From Actinomycetota bacterium (GTDB lineage: Bacteria; Actinomycetota; Acidimicrobiia; Spongiisociales; UBA11373), in the NCBI GenBank assembly GCA_003486285.1, contig DNGH01000026.1, positions 1 to 14,378 of the forward strand: DNA of 14,378 nt, written 5' to 3'. The notes under the pieces were generated by a model. That model did not search any database. It worked only from the letters and a program-made list of their open reading frames with translations, and was not told the DNA's origin. Shown here one piece after another: positions 1 through 6,700 of this stretch. The stretch's first letter is position 1. Every line of letters begins with the position of its first letter. A program made the translations under genes and the position numbers.

Positions 1-72
1 CGCCGCCGCCGCAGCCGCGACGGGATCGCCGCCGCAGTCTTCTTGCAGGACTACCTGGACGGACGCCGATGA
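1..72 (+). CDS. ruvX: RuvX/YqgF-family Holliday junction resolvase-like protein, C-terminal end only
   Basis: Only the last 23 codons are present; the 5' part lies outside the window. The frame reads an Arg-rich stretch, then DGIAAAVFLQDYLDGRR and TGA at 70-72. This resembles the usual RuvX/YqgF C-terminus, in which a D-[EI]-x-A-A-x-x-[IL]-L-Q-x-[YF]-L motif closes the RNase H-fold domain. Family members are small nucleases proposed to resolve recombination intermediates or to process the pre-16S rRNA 5' end. The identification also rests on context: in actinobacteria a ruvX gene commonly lies directly upstream of mltG. The stop overlaps the mltG start as ATGA, so the two are probably co-translated. 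The catalytic residues are not visible, so the call depends on the C-terminal motif plus synteny. Confidence 0.6.
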   Translation, partial: RRRRSRDGIAAAVFLQDYLDGRR

Positions 73-1172
73 GCCTGGAGTTGGAGCGAGCCGAGCGCCG
101 CCGCCCCCCGTCGCCGGGGCGCGACCGCCTCCGGCGCGTCCTGCTCGGCTTCGGAGTCACCTTCGCCCTGCTGTTCGGGTCCTACCTCGGGGTGAAGTGG
201 CTGGCCGCCGAAGTGAGCGGCATCATCGCCAGGCCCGAGGAGACGACGGTGGTCGCCGGGACCCCCGTGGACTTCGAGGTGGCGCCGGGGGCTCCGGCGA
301 GCCAGATCGCCCGCGATCTCGCCGAGGCCGGGATCGTGGGCAGCGCCGCCGCCTTCGACCGCGTGGTGCGCGACGAGCGCGCCAGCGACCGCCTCCAGGC
401 GGGCGAGTACGAGCTGTTCACCGGCATGACCCCGCAGGCCGTGCTCGAGATCCTGCTCGCCGGCCCTCCGTCGAAGGCCTATCTACTCACTGTGGTCGAG
501 GGGCTCTCCGCAGGCAAGATGCTGGAGTCGATCACGCGCCAGACCGGGATCCGATTCGACGATCTCACCAGGGTGCTCCTCGATGGAACCGTCACGAGCA
601 GCCTGCTGGCGGAGGCGCCCAAGACCATCCAGGATTGGGAGGGACTGCTCTTCCCCGACACCTACGAGTTCGAAGGCGATGCCACGGCCGGCGACATCCT
701 CCGGGTGCTGGCCGCCACCGCCGAACTGCGGGTGGATGAGTTCGAGTGGACGGTCCTAGCCGGGGTCGGGTTGAGTCCCTACGAGGGAATCGTGATCGCG
801 TCCCTGATCGAGCGTGAGGCCCTGCTCGACGAGGATCGGGCCTTGGTGGCGAGTGTGATCCTCAACCGCCTCGAGCTGGGCATGAACCTCCAGTTCGACT
901 CCACGGTGGTCTACGCGCTCGGCGGCCTGCCCGACGGCGGCCTGACTCTCGACGACCTCCAGTTCGACTCCCCCTACAACACCTATCTCCATGGCGGGCT
1001 GCCCCCCACCCCGATCGCGGGCGTCGGGCTGGCCTCGTTGACCGCGGCCGCCGCACCGGCCGAGAGCGACTACCTGTTCTTCATGACCCGCGACGACACC
1101 GGCAAGTTGCACTTCACTGCCGACTACGACGAGTTCCTCGAGTGGCAGCAGGAGTTGGGTTCCAACCCGTGA
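69..1172 (+). CDS. mltG: MltG (YceG-like) endolytic murein transglycosylase
   Basis: The 367-residue protein has a basic cytoplasmic N-terminus (residues 1-23), one membrane helix (about 24-45) and an extracytoplasmic YceG domain. MltG cuts nascent glycan strands next to the membrane, leaving 1,6-anhydro ends and helping to set strand length. The LysM-like subdomain covers roughly 64-135. The catalytic glutamate is probably E248 in ASLIEREA, matching the family ASIxEKE motif, followed by LNRLELGMNLQFDSTVVYALGG and SPYNTYLHGGLPPTPI, both family signatures. The usual NPG after PPxPI reads GVG here (residues 318-320), a mild deviation. Length is normal. The ATG at 69 overlaps the upstream stop, and the stop at 1170-1172 overlaps the aroE GTG, so it belongs to a ruvX-mltG-aroE transcription unit. 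No clear Shine-Dalgarno precedes it, which fits translational coupling. Confidence 0.95.
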   Translation: MSLELERAERRRPPSPGRDRLRRVLLGFGVTFALLFGSYLGVKWLAAEVSGIIARPEETTVVAGTPVDFEVAPGAPASQIARDLAEAGIVGSAAAFDRVVRDERASDRLQAGEYELFTGMTPQAVLEILLAGPPSKAYLLTVVEGLSAGKMLESITRQTGIRFDDLTRVLLDGTVTSSLLAEAPKTIQDWEGLLFPDTYEFEGDATAGDILRVLAATAELRVDEFEWTVLAGVGLSPYEGIVIASLIEREALLDEDRALVASVILNRLELGMNLQFDSTVVYALGGLPDGGLTLDDLQFDSPYNTYLHGGLPPTPIAGVGLASLTAAAAPAESDYLFFMTRDDTGKLHFTADYDEFLEWQQELGSNP

Positions 1173-1951
1173 GGCTCGCCCTGTTGGGGATGCCGGTGGC
1201 GCACTCGCGGTCGCCGCAGATCCATCGGGCGGCGCTGGCTGCCTGCGGTCTCCCCGGTGACTATCGGGCCCGGGCCGTGGATGGTGCCGGCTTTGCCGCC
1301 GCCTGCGCCGAACTTCGCGACGGGCGCCTCGACGGGGCCAACGTGACGATGCCCCACAAGCGGGCGGCCCACGACGCCTGCGCGGTGCTCGACCCCGATG
1401 CCCGGCGCGCCGGGGCGGTCAACACCCTTGCCATGAGAGGCGGCCTTCTCGCCGGATGGTGCACCGACGTGGCGGCCGTGCGCGCCGCCCTGGACCAGAT
1501 GCCCGTCGGTGAGGTGATGATCCTCGGCGCCGGGGGAGCCGCGGCGGCCTGCGTGGTGGCCGCTGCGGGCTGGCCCCTCCTGGTCGCCGCCCGGCGCCGC
1601 CAGGCCGGACAGGATCTGGTCGAACGACTCGGTATCCCCGCCACCGTGGTGCCGTGGGGTCAGCCTGCTCCTGGGGCGTCGGTGGTCAATGCCACCCCTC
1701 TCGGTGCGGGTGGGGAGTCACTTCCCGACGGGGTGGTCGCCGGCGCCGCGGGTCTCGTCGACCTGGCCTACGGGCGGGTTCCCACCCCTGCGGTGGTGGC
1801 GGGGGCCCGGGCCGGGATCCCGACGGTCGACGGCCTGACCATCCTCGTCGCCCAGGCCGCGGCGGCCTTCGAGATCTGGACCGGCCGGGAGGCTCCCCGG
1901 GCCGTCATGGAGGCCGCCGCCCGCTCCGGGGAGTCCCTCAAGGAGGCCTGA
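1169..1951 (+). CDS. aroE: Shikimate 5-dehydrogenase (NADP-dependent)
   Basis: This 260-residue enzyme reduces 3-dehydroshikimate to shikimate in the cytoplasm. The N-terminal substrate domain opens with GMPVAHSRSPQIH, in which S13 and S15 bind the shikimate carboxylate. The catalytic lysine is K64 in NVTMPHK, with N85 (AGAVNTL) and D100 as further substrate contacts. D100 sits in WCTD, where the family normally has NTD. The nucleotide-binding loop GAGGAAA is at 120-126, followed by an Arg-rich AARRR segment (141-144 region) that could bind the NADP 2'-phosphate. VNATPLG, DLAYG and DGLTILVAQAAAAFEIWTG close the protein as usual. The GTG at 1169 is chosen because it overlaps the mltG stop and starts exactly at the conserved first strand (RLALLGMPV); an upstream in-frame start at 1142 would add nine unneeded residues. 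GGAG at 1151-1154 is a modest ribosome site. Confidence 0.95.
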   Translation: MRLALLGMPVAHSRSPQIHRAALAACGLPGDYRARAVDGAGFAAACAELRDGRLDGANVTMPHKRAAHDACAVLDPDARRAGAVNTLAMRGGLLAGWCTDVAAVRAALDQMPVGEVMILGAGGAAAACVVAAAGWPLLVAARRRQAGQDLVERLGIPATVVPWGQPAPGASVVNATPLGAGGESLPDGVVAGAAGLVDLAYGRVPTPAVVAGARAGIPTVDGLTILVAQAAAAFEIWTGREAPRAVMEAAARSGESLKEA

Positions 1952-1994
1952 AACCCTGCCGACAGTCCCTTTGTGGCCGGCCAAGGCGGGTCGC

Positions 1995-2000
1995 AGGAGG
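1995..2000 (+). promoter_or_regulatory. Shine-Dalgarno site deciding the pilB start
   Basis: AGGAGG lies 4 nt upstream of the GTG at 2005. The reading frame stays open back to 1654, but that part overlaps aroE and reads as Arg/Gly-rich shadow sequence. This site, plus the good start of the GspE N-domain, fixes the pilB start at 2005. The 52-nt gap between aroE and this site shows no convincing promoter. Confidence 0.7.
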
Positions 2001-2004
2001 CATC

Positions 2005-3672
2005 GTGCTGGAACGGGAACACATCGGTGCGGTTCTGGTCGAGTCCGGGCTGGTGACGCCCGGTGACATGCAACGCGCTCGGGACCGCCAGGCAGAGACC
2101 GGTGAGCCCCTCACCAGGGTCCTGGTCGCCGAGGGGATGGTCGCCGAGACCGAGCTGGTCAAGGCACTGGGGCGCCACATCGGCGTCGACTACATCAGCC
2201 TCGCCGACACCGTGATCGACCCCGCCGCCTCCGTGCTCATCCCGGAATCGCTGGCGCGCCGCTACGGCGTGATCCCGGTGCGCTTCGAGGACGACTCCCT
2301 GATCGTCGCCATGGTCGACCCGGGCAACGTCCTGGTCGTGGACGACGTCCGCGCCATCACCGGTCGCCGCGTGATCGCCCGCATCGCCACCCGTGCCGAC
2401 GTCGAGGACGCCATCCGCCGCCAGGGCCGCTACGACGAGGACGTTTCGAGCCTTGCCGACATGGTGGGACTAGACAACCCCGAGGACGATCTCAGCAAGG
2501 TCCAGGCCGCCATCGAAGAGGCTCCGATCGTCAAACTGGTCAACACCCTCATCAGCCGGGCGGTGAACGAGCGGGCCTCCGACATCCACATCGAGCCTGG
2601 GGAGCGGGACCTGCGAGTTCGGTTCCGCATCGACGGCGTGCTGCACGAGATCATGTCCACGCCGCGCTCCGTCTCGGGAGCCGTGGTATCGCGCCTCAAG
2701 ATCATGGCCGACCTCGACATCGCCGAGCGGCGGATCCCCCAGGATGGCCGCGTCACCATTCGGGTCTCGGGTCGGCCGATCGATCTCCGCGTGGCGACCC
2801 TGCCTTCGATCTACGGCGAGAAGGTGGTGCTCCGCATCCTGGACAAGGAGGATGCCATCCTCGACCTGTCCGAGCTGGGCTTCATGCCGTACTCGCTGGC
2901 GCGCTTCCAGTCGTCCTACTCCAAGCCCTACGGCGCCATCCTGGTGACCGGGCCCACCGGATCGGGGAAGACGACGACCCTCTACTCGGCGCTCCACGTC
3001 CTCAATCGCCCCGAGGTCAATATCATCACGGTCGAGGACCCGGTGGAGTACCGCCTTCCCGGAATCACCCAGGTCCAGGTCAACCGGAAGGCTGGTCTGC
3101 AGTTCGCCACCGTGTTGAAGTCGATCCTGCGTTCCGACCCCGACATCGTGCTCATCGGCGAGGTGCGCGACCCGGAGACCGCCAAGATCGCCATCGAGGC
3201 GGCGCTCACGGGGCACCTCGTGCTCACCACGCTGCACACCAACGATGCCGCCTCCTCGGTGGGTCGCCTGGTGGACATGGGGGTGGAGCCGTACCTGGTG
3301 TCGTCCGCGCTCGACTCGGTGCTCGCCCAGCGTCTGGCGCGCCGCCTCTGCGAACGCTGCAAGGAGGGACGTCCCGCCAGCCCCGAGATCGTCCGGCAGA
3401 TGGGCTACGACCCGGGGGAGGGGCAGGTCACCCTCTACTACGCGGTGGGGTGCCGCATGTGCTCCGAGACCGGGTACCGGGGCCGGCTGGCGATCAACGA
3501 GGTGATGCTGATGTCCGAGGAGATCCAGCGGATGGCTGTCGAGCGACGGCCCTCTGACGAGATCAAGAGGGTGGCAGCCGAACAGGGGATGAAGTCGTTG
3601 CGGGAGGACGGCATGGACAAGGTGAAGCTCGGCATGACGACCCTCGAAGAGGTCCTGAGGGTGGTGGTGTGA
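2005..3672 (+). CDS. pilB: Type IV pilus extension ATPase PilB (GspE/PilB family)
   Basis: The 555-residue hexameric motor ATPase powers pilin polymerisation through PilC at the cytoplasmic face. Residues 6-60 carry two tandem repeats resembling the MshEN motif (HIGAVLVESGLVTPGDMQ and PLTRVLVAEGMVAETELV), a fold that binds cyclic di-GMP in MshE; the first Arg of the motif is replaced by His. The catalytic part shows Walker A GPTGSGKT (316-323), Asp box ITVEDPVEY (341-349), Walker B DPDIVLIGE (378-386) and His box GHLVLTTLHT (403-412). Four cysteines (449, 452, 483, 486) form the zinc site typical of PilB/GspE and absent from PilT. Length is typical. The GTG start is set by AGGAGG at 1995-2000. 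It lies 53 nt after aroE and overlaps pilT by one base (TGATG), so it probably leads a pilBTC block, either read through from aroE or from an unrecognised promoter. Confidence 0.95.
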   Translation: MLEREHIGAVLVESGLVTPGDMQRARDRQAETGEPLTRVLVAEGMVAETELVKALGRHIGVDYISLADTVIDPAASVLIPESLARRYGVIPVRFEDDSLIVAMVDPGNVLVVDDVRAITGRRVIARIATRADVEDAIRRQGRYDEDVSSLADMVGLDNPEDDLSKVQAAIEEAPIVKLVNTLISRAVNERASDIHIEPGERDLRVRFRIDGVLHEIMSTPRSVSGAVVSRLKIMADLDIAERRIPQDGRVTIRVSGRPIDLRVATLPSIYGEKVVLRILDKEDAILDLSELGFMPYSLARFQSSYSKPYGAILVTGPTGSGKTTTLYSALHVLNRPEVNIITVEDPVEYRLPGITQVQVNRKAGLQFATVLKSILRSDPDIVLIGEVRDPETAKIAIEAALTGHLVLTTLHTNDAASSVGRLVDMGVEPYLVSSALDSVLAQRLARRLCERCKEGRPASPEIVRQMGYDPGEGQVTLYYAVGCRMCSETGYRGRLAINEVMLMSEEIQRMAVERRPSDEIKRVAAEQGMKSLREDGMDKVKLGMTTLEEVLRVVV

Positions 3673-5249
3673 TGGGTGCCCTCGACGCGGGACTCCAGGT
3701 CGGTCAGCACTTCGTCGACGCCTGTCGGGTCGGTGAGGACGAATTTGCCGCCAGCCGCGCCCGCGCCGACGCCACCGGGGTGCCGGTCCCGATCCATCTC
3801 ATGGCTACCGGGCTCGTGACGCGGGCCGAGACGCTCGATGCGATCGCCCGGCGTGTCGGCATCGAGTTCTTCGATCCGGGACCCGGGTTCCAGCCCGTCC
3901 CGGAAGCCATCGGGCGGATGCCGGCGCTGGCTGCGAACGCCGAAGTGTCCCTGCCGTTGCGCGTGGAGGCGGGACGCCTCGTGGTCGCCACGGACGACCC
4001 CTTCGACGAGACCCGCCGGAGCCGTCTCGAGACGATTACTCGCAGTTCCGTGGATCTGGTGCTGGCGGAGCGAGGACCGCTGGTCGAGGCGATCCGCCAG
4101 GCCTATCAGGACGCCGGCAGCGTTCTCGCGCCGGTGCGGGCGGCGCCGCCGACCCCGTCCCGCCAAGGCGACGAAGCCGGATACCACATCAACGAGCTGC
4201 TCGAACACCTGCTCGACGTCGGCGGTTCCGACCTGCACCTCGCCGCCGGGGCGCCTCCCCAGCTCCGGATCAACGGCGACCTGCGTCCCATCGAGGGGTA
4301 TGAGCGGCTGCGGCCCGGGCCACTGCGCGGGCTGGTCTACGGGATCCTGTCGAGCCGCCAGCGCGAGCAGCTCGAGGAGAACCTGGAGCTCGACATGTCG
4401 CATCCGCTTCCGGGGAAGGGGCGTTTCCGCGTGAGCGTCTTCTTCCAGCGCGGCGCGGTCGGCGCGGTGATGCGGGCCATTCCCAGCCAGGTCCCCGGGC
4501 TCGAGGAGCTGGGCATGCCGGCAGTGGTGCGCGAGCTCACCGAATTCCCACGCGGGCTGGTCCTGATCACCGGGACCACGGGCTCGGGGAAGTCGACGAC
4601 TCTCGCCGCGATGATCGACGAGATCAACACGCGGCGCCGGCTGCACATCATCACGGTCGAGGACCCGATCGAGTTCATCCATCACCACAAGCAGTCGGTG
4701 GTGAACCAGCGTGAGGTCGGCGCCGACACCCTGTCCTTCGCCGCAGCCCTGCGCCACGCCCTGCGCCAGGATCCCGATGTGATCCTGGTCGGGGAGATGC
4801 GCGACCTCGAGACGATGGCGATCGCGCTGACGGCCGCCGAGACCGGCCACTTGGTCTTCGCCACGCTGCACACCCAGGATGCCCCGGGGTCGGTGGAGCG
4901 GATCATCGACGTGTTCCCGCCCCATCAACAGCAGCAGGTGCGGGTTCAGCTGGGATCGTCGCTGCAGGGGGTGATCGCCCAGCAGCTTCTGCCGACGGTG
5001 GATGGCCGCGGCCGGGTGCCTGCGGTCGAGGTGATGATCGCCACACCCGCGGTGCGCAACCTGATCCGCGAGGGCAAGGTCCATCAGATCCGCAACGCGA
5101 TGCAGGCGGGTGGACGGCACGGCATGCAGACCATGGACCACGCCCTCACCCAGCTGGTGCGGGCGGGCAAGGTCGACATCGCCACCGCCAGCCAGCGCGC
5201 TCAGCACGTCGAGGAGTTCATGAACTTCGTGGGAGGAGTCGGACGATGA
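3672..5249 (+). CDS. pilT: PilT-type pilus retraction ATPase with an extra N-terminal MshEN-like domain
   Basis: At 525 residues this is about 150-180 longer than typical PilT. The PilT core begins near residue 172 (HINELLEHLLDVGGSDLHL) and has Walker A GTTGSGKS (301-308), Asp box ITVEDPIEF (327-335), Walker B DPDVILVGE (367-375), His box GHLVFATLH (392-400), and the PilT hallmark AVRNLIRE (460-467), which matches the AIRNLIRE motif needed for retraction. No zinc cysteines are present, as expected. Residues 9-145 look like a degenerate GspE-N/MshEN domain: paired repeats around 9-32 and 39-62, then a mixed segment with LPLRVEAGRLVVATDDPFD, as in PilB N-domains. An Ala/Pro-rich linker (about 146-170) joins the parts. 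ATG 3672 overlaps the pilB stop; GTG 3669 would add one residue and gives better spacing to GAGG at 3657-3660. The stop overlaps pilC. Confidence 0.93.
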   Translation: MGALDAGLQVGQHFVDACRVGEDEFAASRARADATGVPVPIHLMATGLVTRAETLDAIARRVGIEFFDPGPGFQPVPEAIGRMPALAANAEVSLPLRVEAGRLVVATDDPFDETRRSRLETITRSSVDLVLAERGPLVEAIRQAYQDAGSVLAPVRAAPPTPSRQGDEAGYHINELLEHLLDVGGSDLHLAAGAPPQLRINGDLRPIEGYERLRPGPLRGLVYGILSSRQREQLEENLELDMSHPLPGKGRFRVSVFFQRGAVGAVMRAIPSQVPGLEELGMPAVVRELTEFPRGLVLITGTTGSGKSTTLAAMIDEINTRRRLHIITVEDPIEFIHHHKQSVVNQREVGADTLSFAAALRHALRQDPDVILVGEMRDLETMAIALTAAETGHLVFATLHTQDAPGSVERIIDVFPPHQQQQVRVQLGSSLQGVIAQQLLPTVDGRGRVPAVEVMIATPAVRNLIREGKVHQIRNAMQAGGRHGMQTMDHALTQLVRAGKVDIATASQRAQHVEEFMNFVGGVGR

Positions 5250-6475
5250 CCACCGCCGCAACATTCGAGTACCGGGCGCGCGATCGCAAGGGCGGCATCC
5301 ATGCCGGCAGCATGGAGGGGGCCTCGTCGGCCGCCGTGGCGGTGGCGCTGCGCGACAAGGGGTTCGTGCCGCTCAAGATCGAGGAGCGCCGGGTCTCCGC
5401 GCTCGACAAGGAGCTCTCGATTCCGGGCTTCAAGCGCAAGGTGAAGCAGAAGGAAGTGGCCATCCTCAGCCGGCAGCTGGCGACGATGGTCAACTCCGGG
5501 CTCACCCTGGTGCGGGCCCTCTCGATCCTGGAGAAGCAGGCCGACAACCCCTTGCTCAGCCGGGTGGTCGCCGACGTCCGCACCCGGGTGGAACAGGGGA
5601 GCAGCCTGTCGGGTGCCCTCGAGGCCCATCCCGGAGTGTTCGGTCACCTATACGTCTCGATGATCCGTGCCGGCGAGGTCGGTGGCGCCCTCGACGAGAC
5701 CCTGCTCCGCCTCGCCGACAACCTGGAGGCGGCCGCCCGGCTGCGGTCGAAGGTCAAGTCGGCGATGGCCTACCCGGTCGTCGTCCTCGCACTGATCATC
5801 ATGATCGTCTCCGGGATGCTGTTGTTCGTGGTTCCGATCTTCGAGGGGATGTACGCCGACCTCGGAGGCACGCTGCCCTTCCCGACGCGGATCCTCATCG
5901 GCATCTCCAGCGTCCTGACCACCTTCTGGTGGTTCTTCCTGGGTGCCACCATCGGCGGGGTCTTCCTCTTCCGCCGCTGGAAGCGGACTCCCGAGGGACG
6001 CCACACCTTCGACGCCCTCAAGCTGCGCATCCCGATCCTGGGCAAGGTCGTCCAGAAGGTGGCGATCTCACGGTTCGCCCGCACTCTCTCGGTGCTGAGC
6101 CGGACCGGGGTTCCCGTGCTTCAGGCGCTGGACATCGTCGCCGTCACCGCCGGCAACAGCCAGGTGACCGATGCCATCGGCGACGTGCAGTCGTCGGTGC
6201 GCCGCGGTGAGTCGCTGGCGGCGCCGCTGCATCGCCACGAGGTGTTCCCGCCGATGGTGACCCACATGATGGCCGTCGGCGAGGAGACCGGTGCCCTGGA
6301 CACGATGCTGTCCAAGGTGGCCGATTTCTACGACCAGGAGGTCGACGACACCATGAGCGCCCTGACGTCGCTGATCGAGCCCCTGCTGATCATCGTCATG
6401 GGTGTCGCCGTGGGAGGCATCCTGATCGCCCTGTACCTCCCGATGTTCAACATCGCCAATCTGATTCAGAACTAG
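5246..6475 (+). CDS. pilC: Type IV pilus inner-membrane platform protein PilC
   Basis: The 409-residue protein is the membrane platform that couples PilB and PilT to pilin insertion or extraction. It has two T2SSF repeats: the first around residues 71-170 (SRQLATMVNSGLTLVRALSI), the second around 270-370 (ARTLSVLSRTGVPVLQALDI), each with the family GxxxxxAL signature and a GExxGxLD element (143-150 and 345-352). Three membrane helices are visible at about 173-197, 217-243 and 377-401. Length matches PilC. ATG 5246 overlaps the pilT stop as ATGA, and GGAGGAG at 5232-5238 is a good ribosome site. The TAG stop at 6473-6475 lies inside the first unit of a heptanucleotide repeat array, so the end of the gene merges into repeat DNA. 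This looks like the last gene of the pilBTC transcription unit. Confidence 0.96.
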   Translation: MTTAATFEYRARDRKGGIHAGSMEGASSAAVAVALRDKGFVPLKIEERRVSALDKELSIPGFKRKVKQKEVAILSRQLATMVNSGLTLVRALSILEKQADNPLLSRVVADVRTRVEQGSSLSGALEAHPGVFGHLYVSMIRAGEVGGALDETLLRLADNLEAAARLRSKVKSAMAYPVVVLALIIMIVSGMLLFVVPIFEGMYADLGGTLPFPTRILIGISSVLTTFWWFFLGATIGGVFLFRRWKRTPEGRHTFDALKLRIPILGKVVQKVAISRFARTLSVLSRTGVPVLQALDIVAVTAGNSQVTDAIGDVQSSVRRGESLAAPLHRHEVFPPMVTHMMAVGEETGALDTMLSKVADFYDQEVDDTMSALTSLIEPLLIIVMGVAVGGILIALYLPMFNIANLIQN

Positions 6476-6505
6476 GCGCTAGGCACTAGGCACTAGGCAC
6501 TAGGC
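6471..6505. repeat. Heptanucleotide tandem array, five units of [AG]CTAGGC
   Basis: Five consecutive 7-bp units run ACTAGGC, GCTAGGC, then ACTAGGC three times. The first unit contains the pilC TAG stop. The sequence after it (6503-6536) drifts and contains GGCACCGG, whose complement CCGGTGCC lies at 6529-6536, so the array can fold back on the next one. Seen directly; function unknown. Confidence 0.9.
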
Positions 6506-6530
6506 ACCGGACGCACTAGACACCGGACCC

Positions 6531-6565
6531 GGTGCCGGGTGCCGGGTGCCGGGTGCCGGGTGCCG
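6531..6565. repeat. Heptanucleotide tandem array, five units of GGTGCCG
   Basis: Five identical GGTGCCG units follow each other without interruption. A short palindrome, CACCGG-AC-CCGGTG (6521-6534), sits at the array's left edge. The unit sequence differs from the ACTAGGC array 25 bp upstream but has the same 7-bp period. The same GGNNNCG pattern recurs in degenerate form after pilD at 8079-8099. Confidence 0.9.
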
Positions 6566-6571
6566 GGATTG

Positions 6572-6604
6572 CTGATACCTGAAATCTGAGATCTGAGATC
6601 TCTC
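6572..6604. repeat. Heptanucleotide tandem array, four units of CTGANAY
   Basis: The units are CTGATAC, CTGAAAT and two copies of CTGAGAT, followed by CTCTC. The consensus CTGANAY is the same as the right arm of the array after the pilP-like gene (11195-11222), 4.6 kb away. The segment GAGATC-TGA-GATCTC (6588-6602) can form a 6-bp stem with a 3-nt loop. Confidence 0.85.
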
Positions 6605-6617
6605 CCAGGCAAAACCG

Positions 6618-6646
6618 CTCAAGATCGGCCGCCGCTGGGGCGATAA
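6618..6646 (+). promoter_or_regulatory. Candidate pilA promoter, sigma-28-like -10 element
   Basis: GGCGATAA at 6639-6646 matches the sigma-28 (FliA/WhiG-type) -10 consensus GCCGATAA at 7 of 8 positions. CTCAAG at 6618-6623 resembles the -35 CTAAAG, at a spacing about one base longer than usual. Transcription would start near 6652 and leave a leader of roughly 48 nt. The -35 match is weak, so an ordinary sigma-A promoter using AT-rich GATAAATCT is the alternative. A promoter somewhere here is likely because pilA is isolated from pilC by 225 nt. Confidence 0.35.
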
Positions 6647-6653
6647 ATCTCAT

Positions 6654-6673
6654 GGGTCGTCGACCGACGATCC
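6654..6673. promoter_or_regulatory. Inverted repeat at the expected pilA transcript 5' end
   Basis: TCGTCG-AC-CGACGA (6657-6670) is a perfect 6-bp inverted repeat. Pairing extends outward with one G-T pair to a 9-bp arm. It begins just after the predicted start site, so it could be a stabilising 5' hairpin in the pilin mRNA or an operator at +1. Its role is inferred from position only. Confidence 0.4.
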
Positions 6674-6686
6674 GCACAAGAGACCC

Positions 6687-6692
6687 AGGAGG
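6687..6692 (+). promoter_or_regulatory. Strong pilA Shine-Dalgarno site
   Basis: AGGAGG lies 8 nt upstream of the pilA ATG. This consensus sequence and ideal spacing fit high-level translation of a major pilin and fix the start at 6701. Confidence 0.8.
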
Positions 6693-6700
6693 TTCTCGAC

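Noticed and set aside
1654..2004. N-terminal extension of pilB reaching back into aroE
   Set aside because: The extra 117 residues are Arg/Gly-rich and overlap aroE in another frame; AGGAGG at 1995 and the GspE N-domain place the start at 2005.
3438..5264. 608-codon open frame on the minus strand opposite pilT
   Set aside because: It is the complement of clear pilB/pilT coding sequence, is rich in His/Arg/Asp/Gly as expected for a GC-biased shadow frame, and shows no family motif.
2005..6475. General (type II) secretion system or Tad pilus instead of type IVa pilus
   Set aside because: The set has a PilT with AIRNLIRE-like motif, PilM with PilN INLLP, and a bifunctional PilD; Tad ATPases and TadB/C are not seen, and no GspD/GspG-like set is present.
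6471..6604. CRISPR array or mobile-element end
   Set aside because: Units are 7 bp and contiguous with no spacers; there is no Cas gene, transposase or target-site duplication nearby.
6566..6700. Sigma-54 promoter for pilA, as in some other type IV pilus systems
   Set aside because: I found no TGGC-N8-TGC type -24/-12 pair in the gap.
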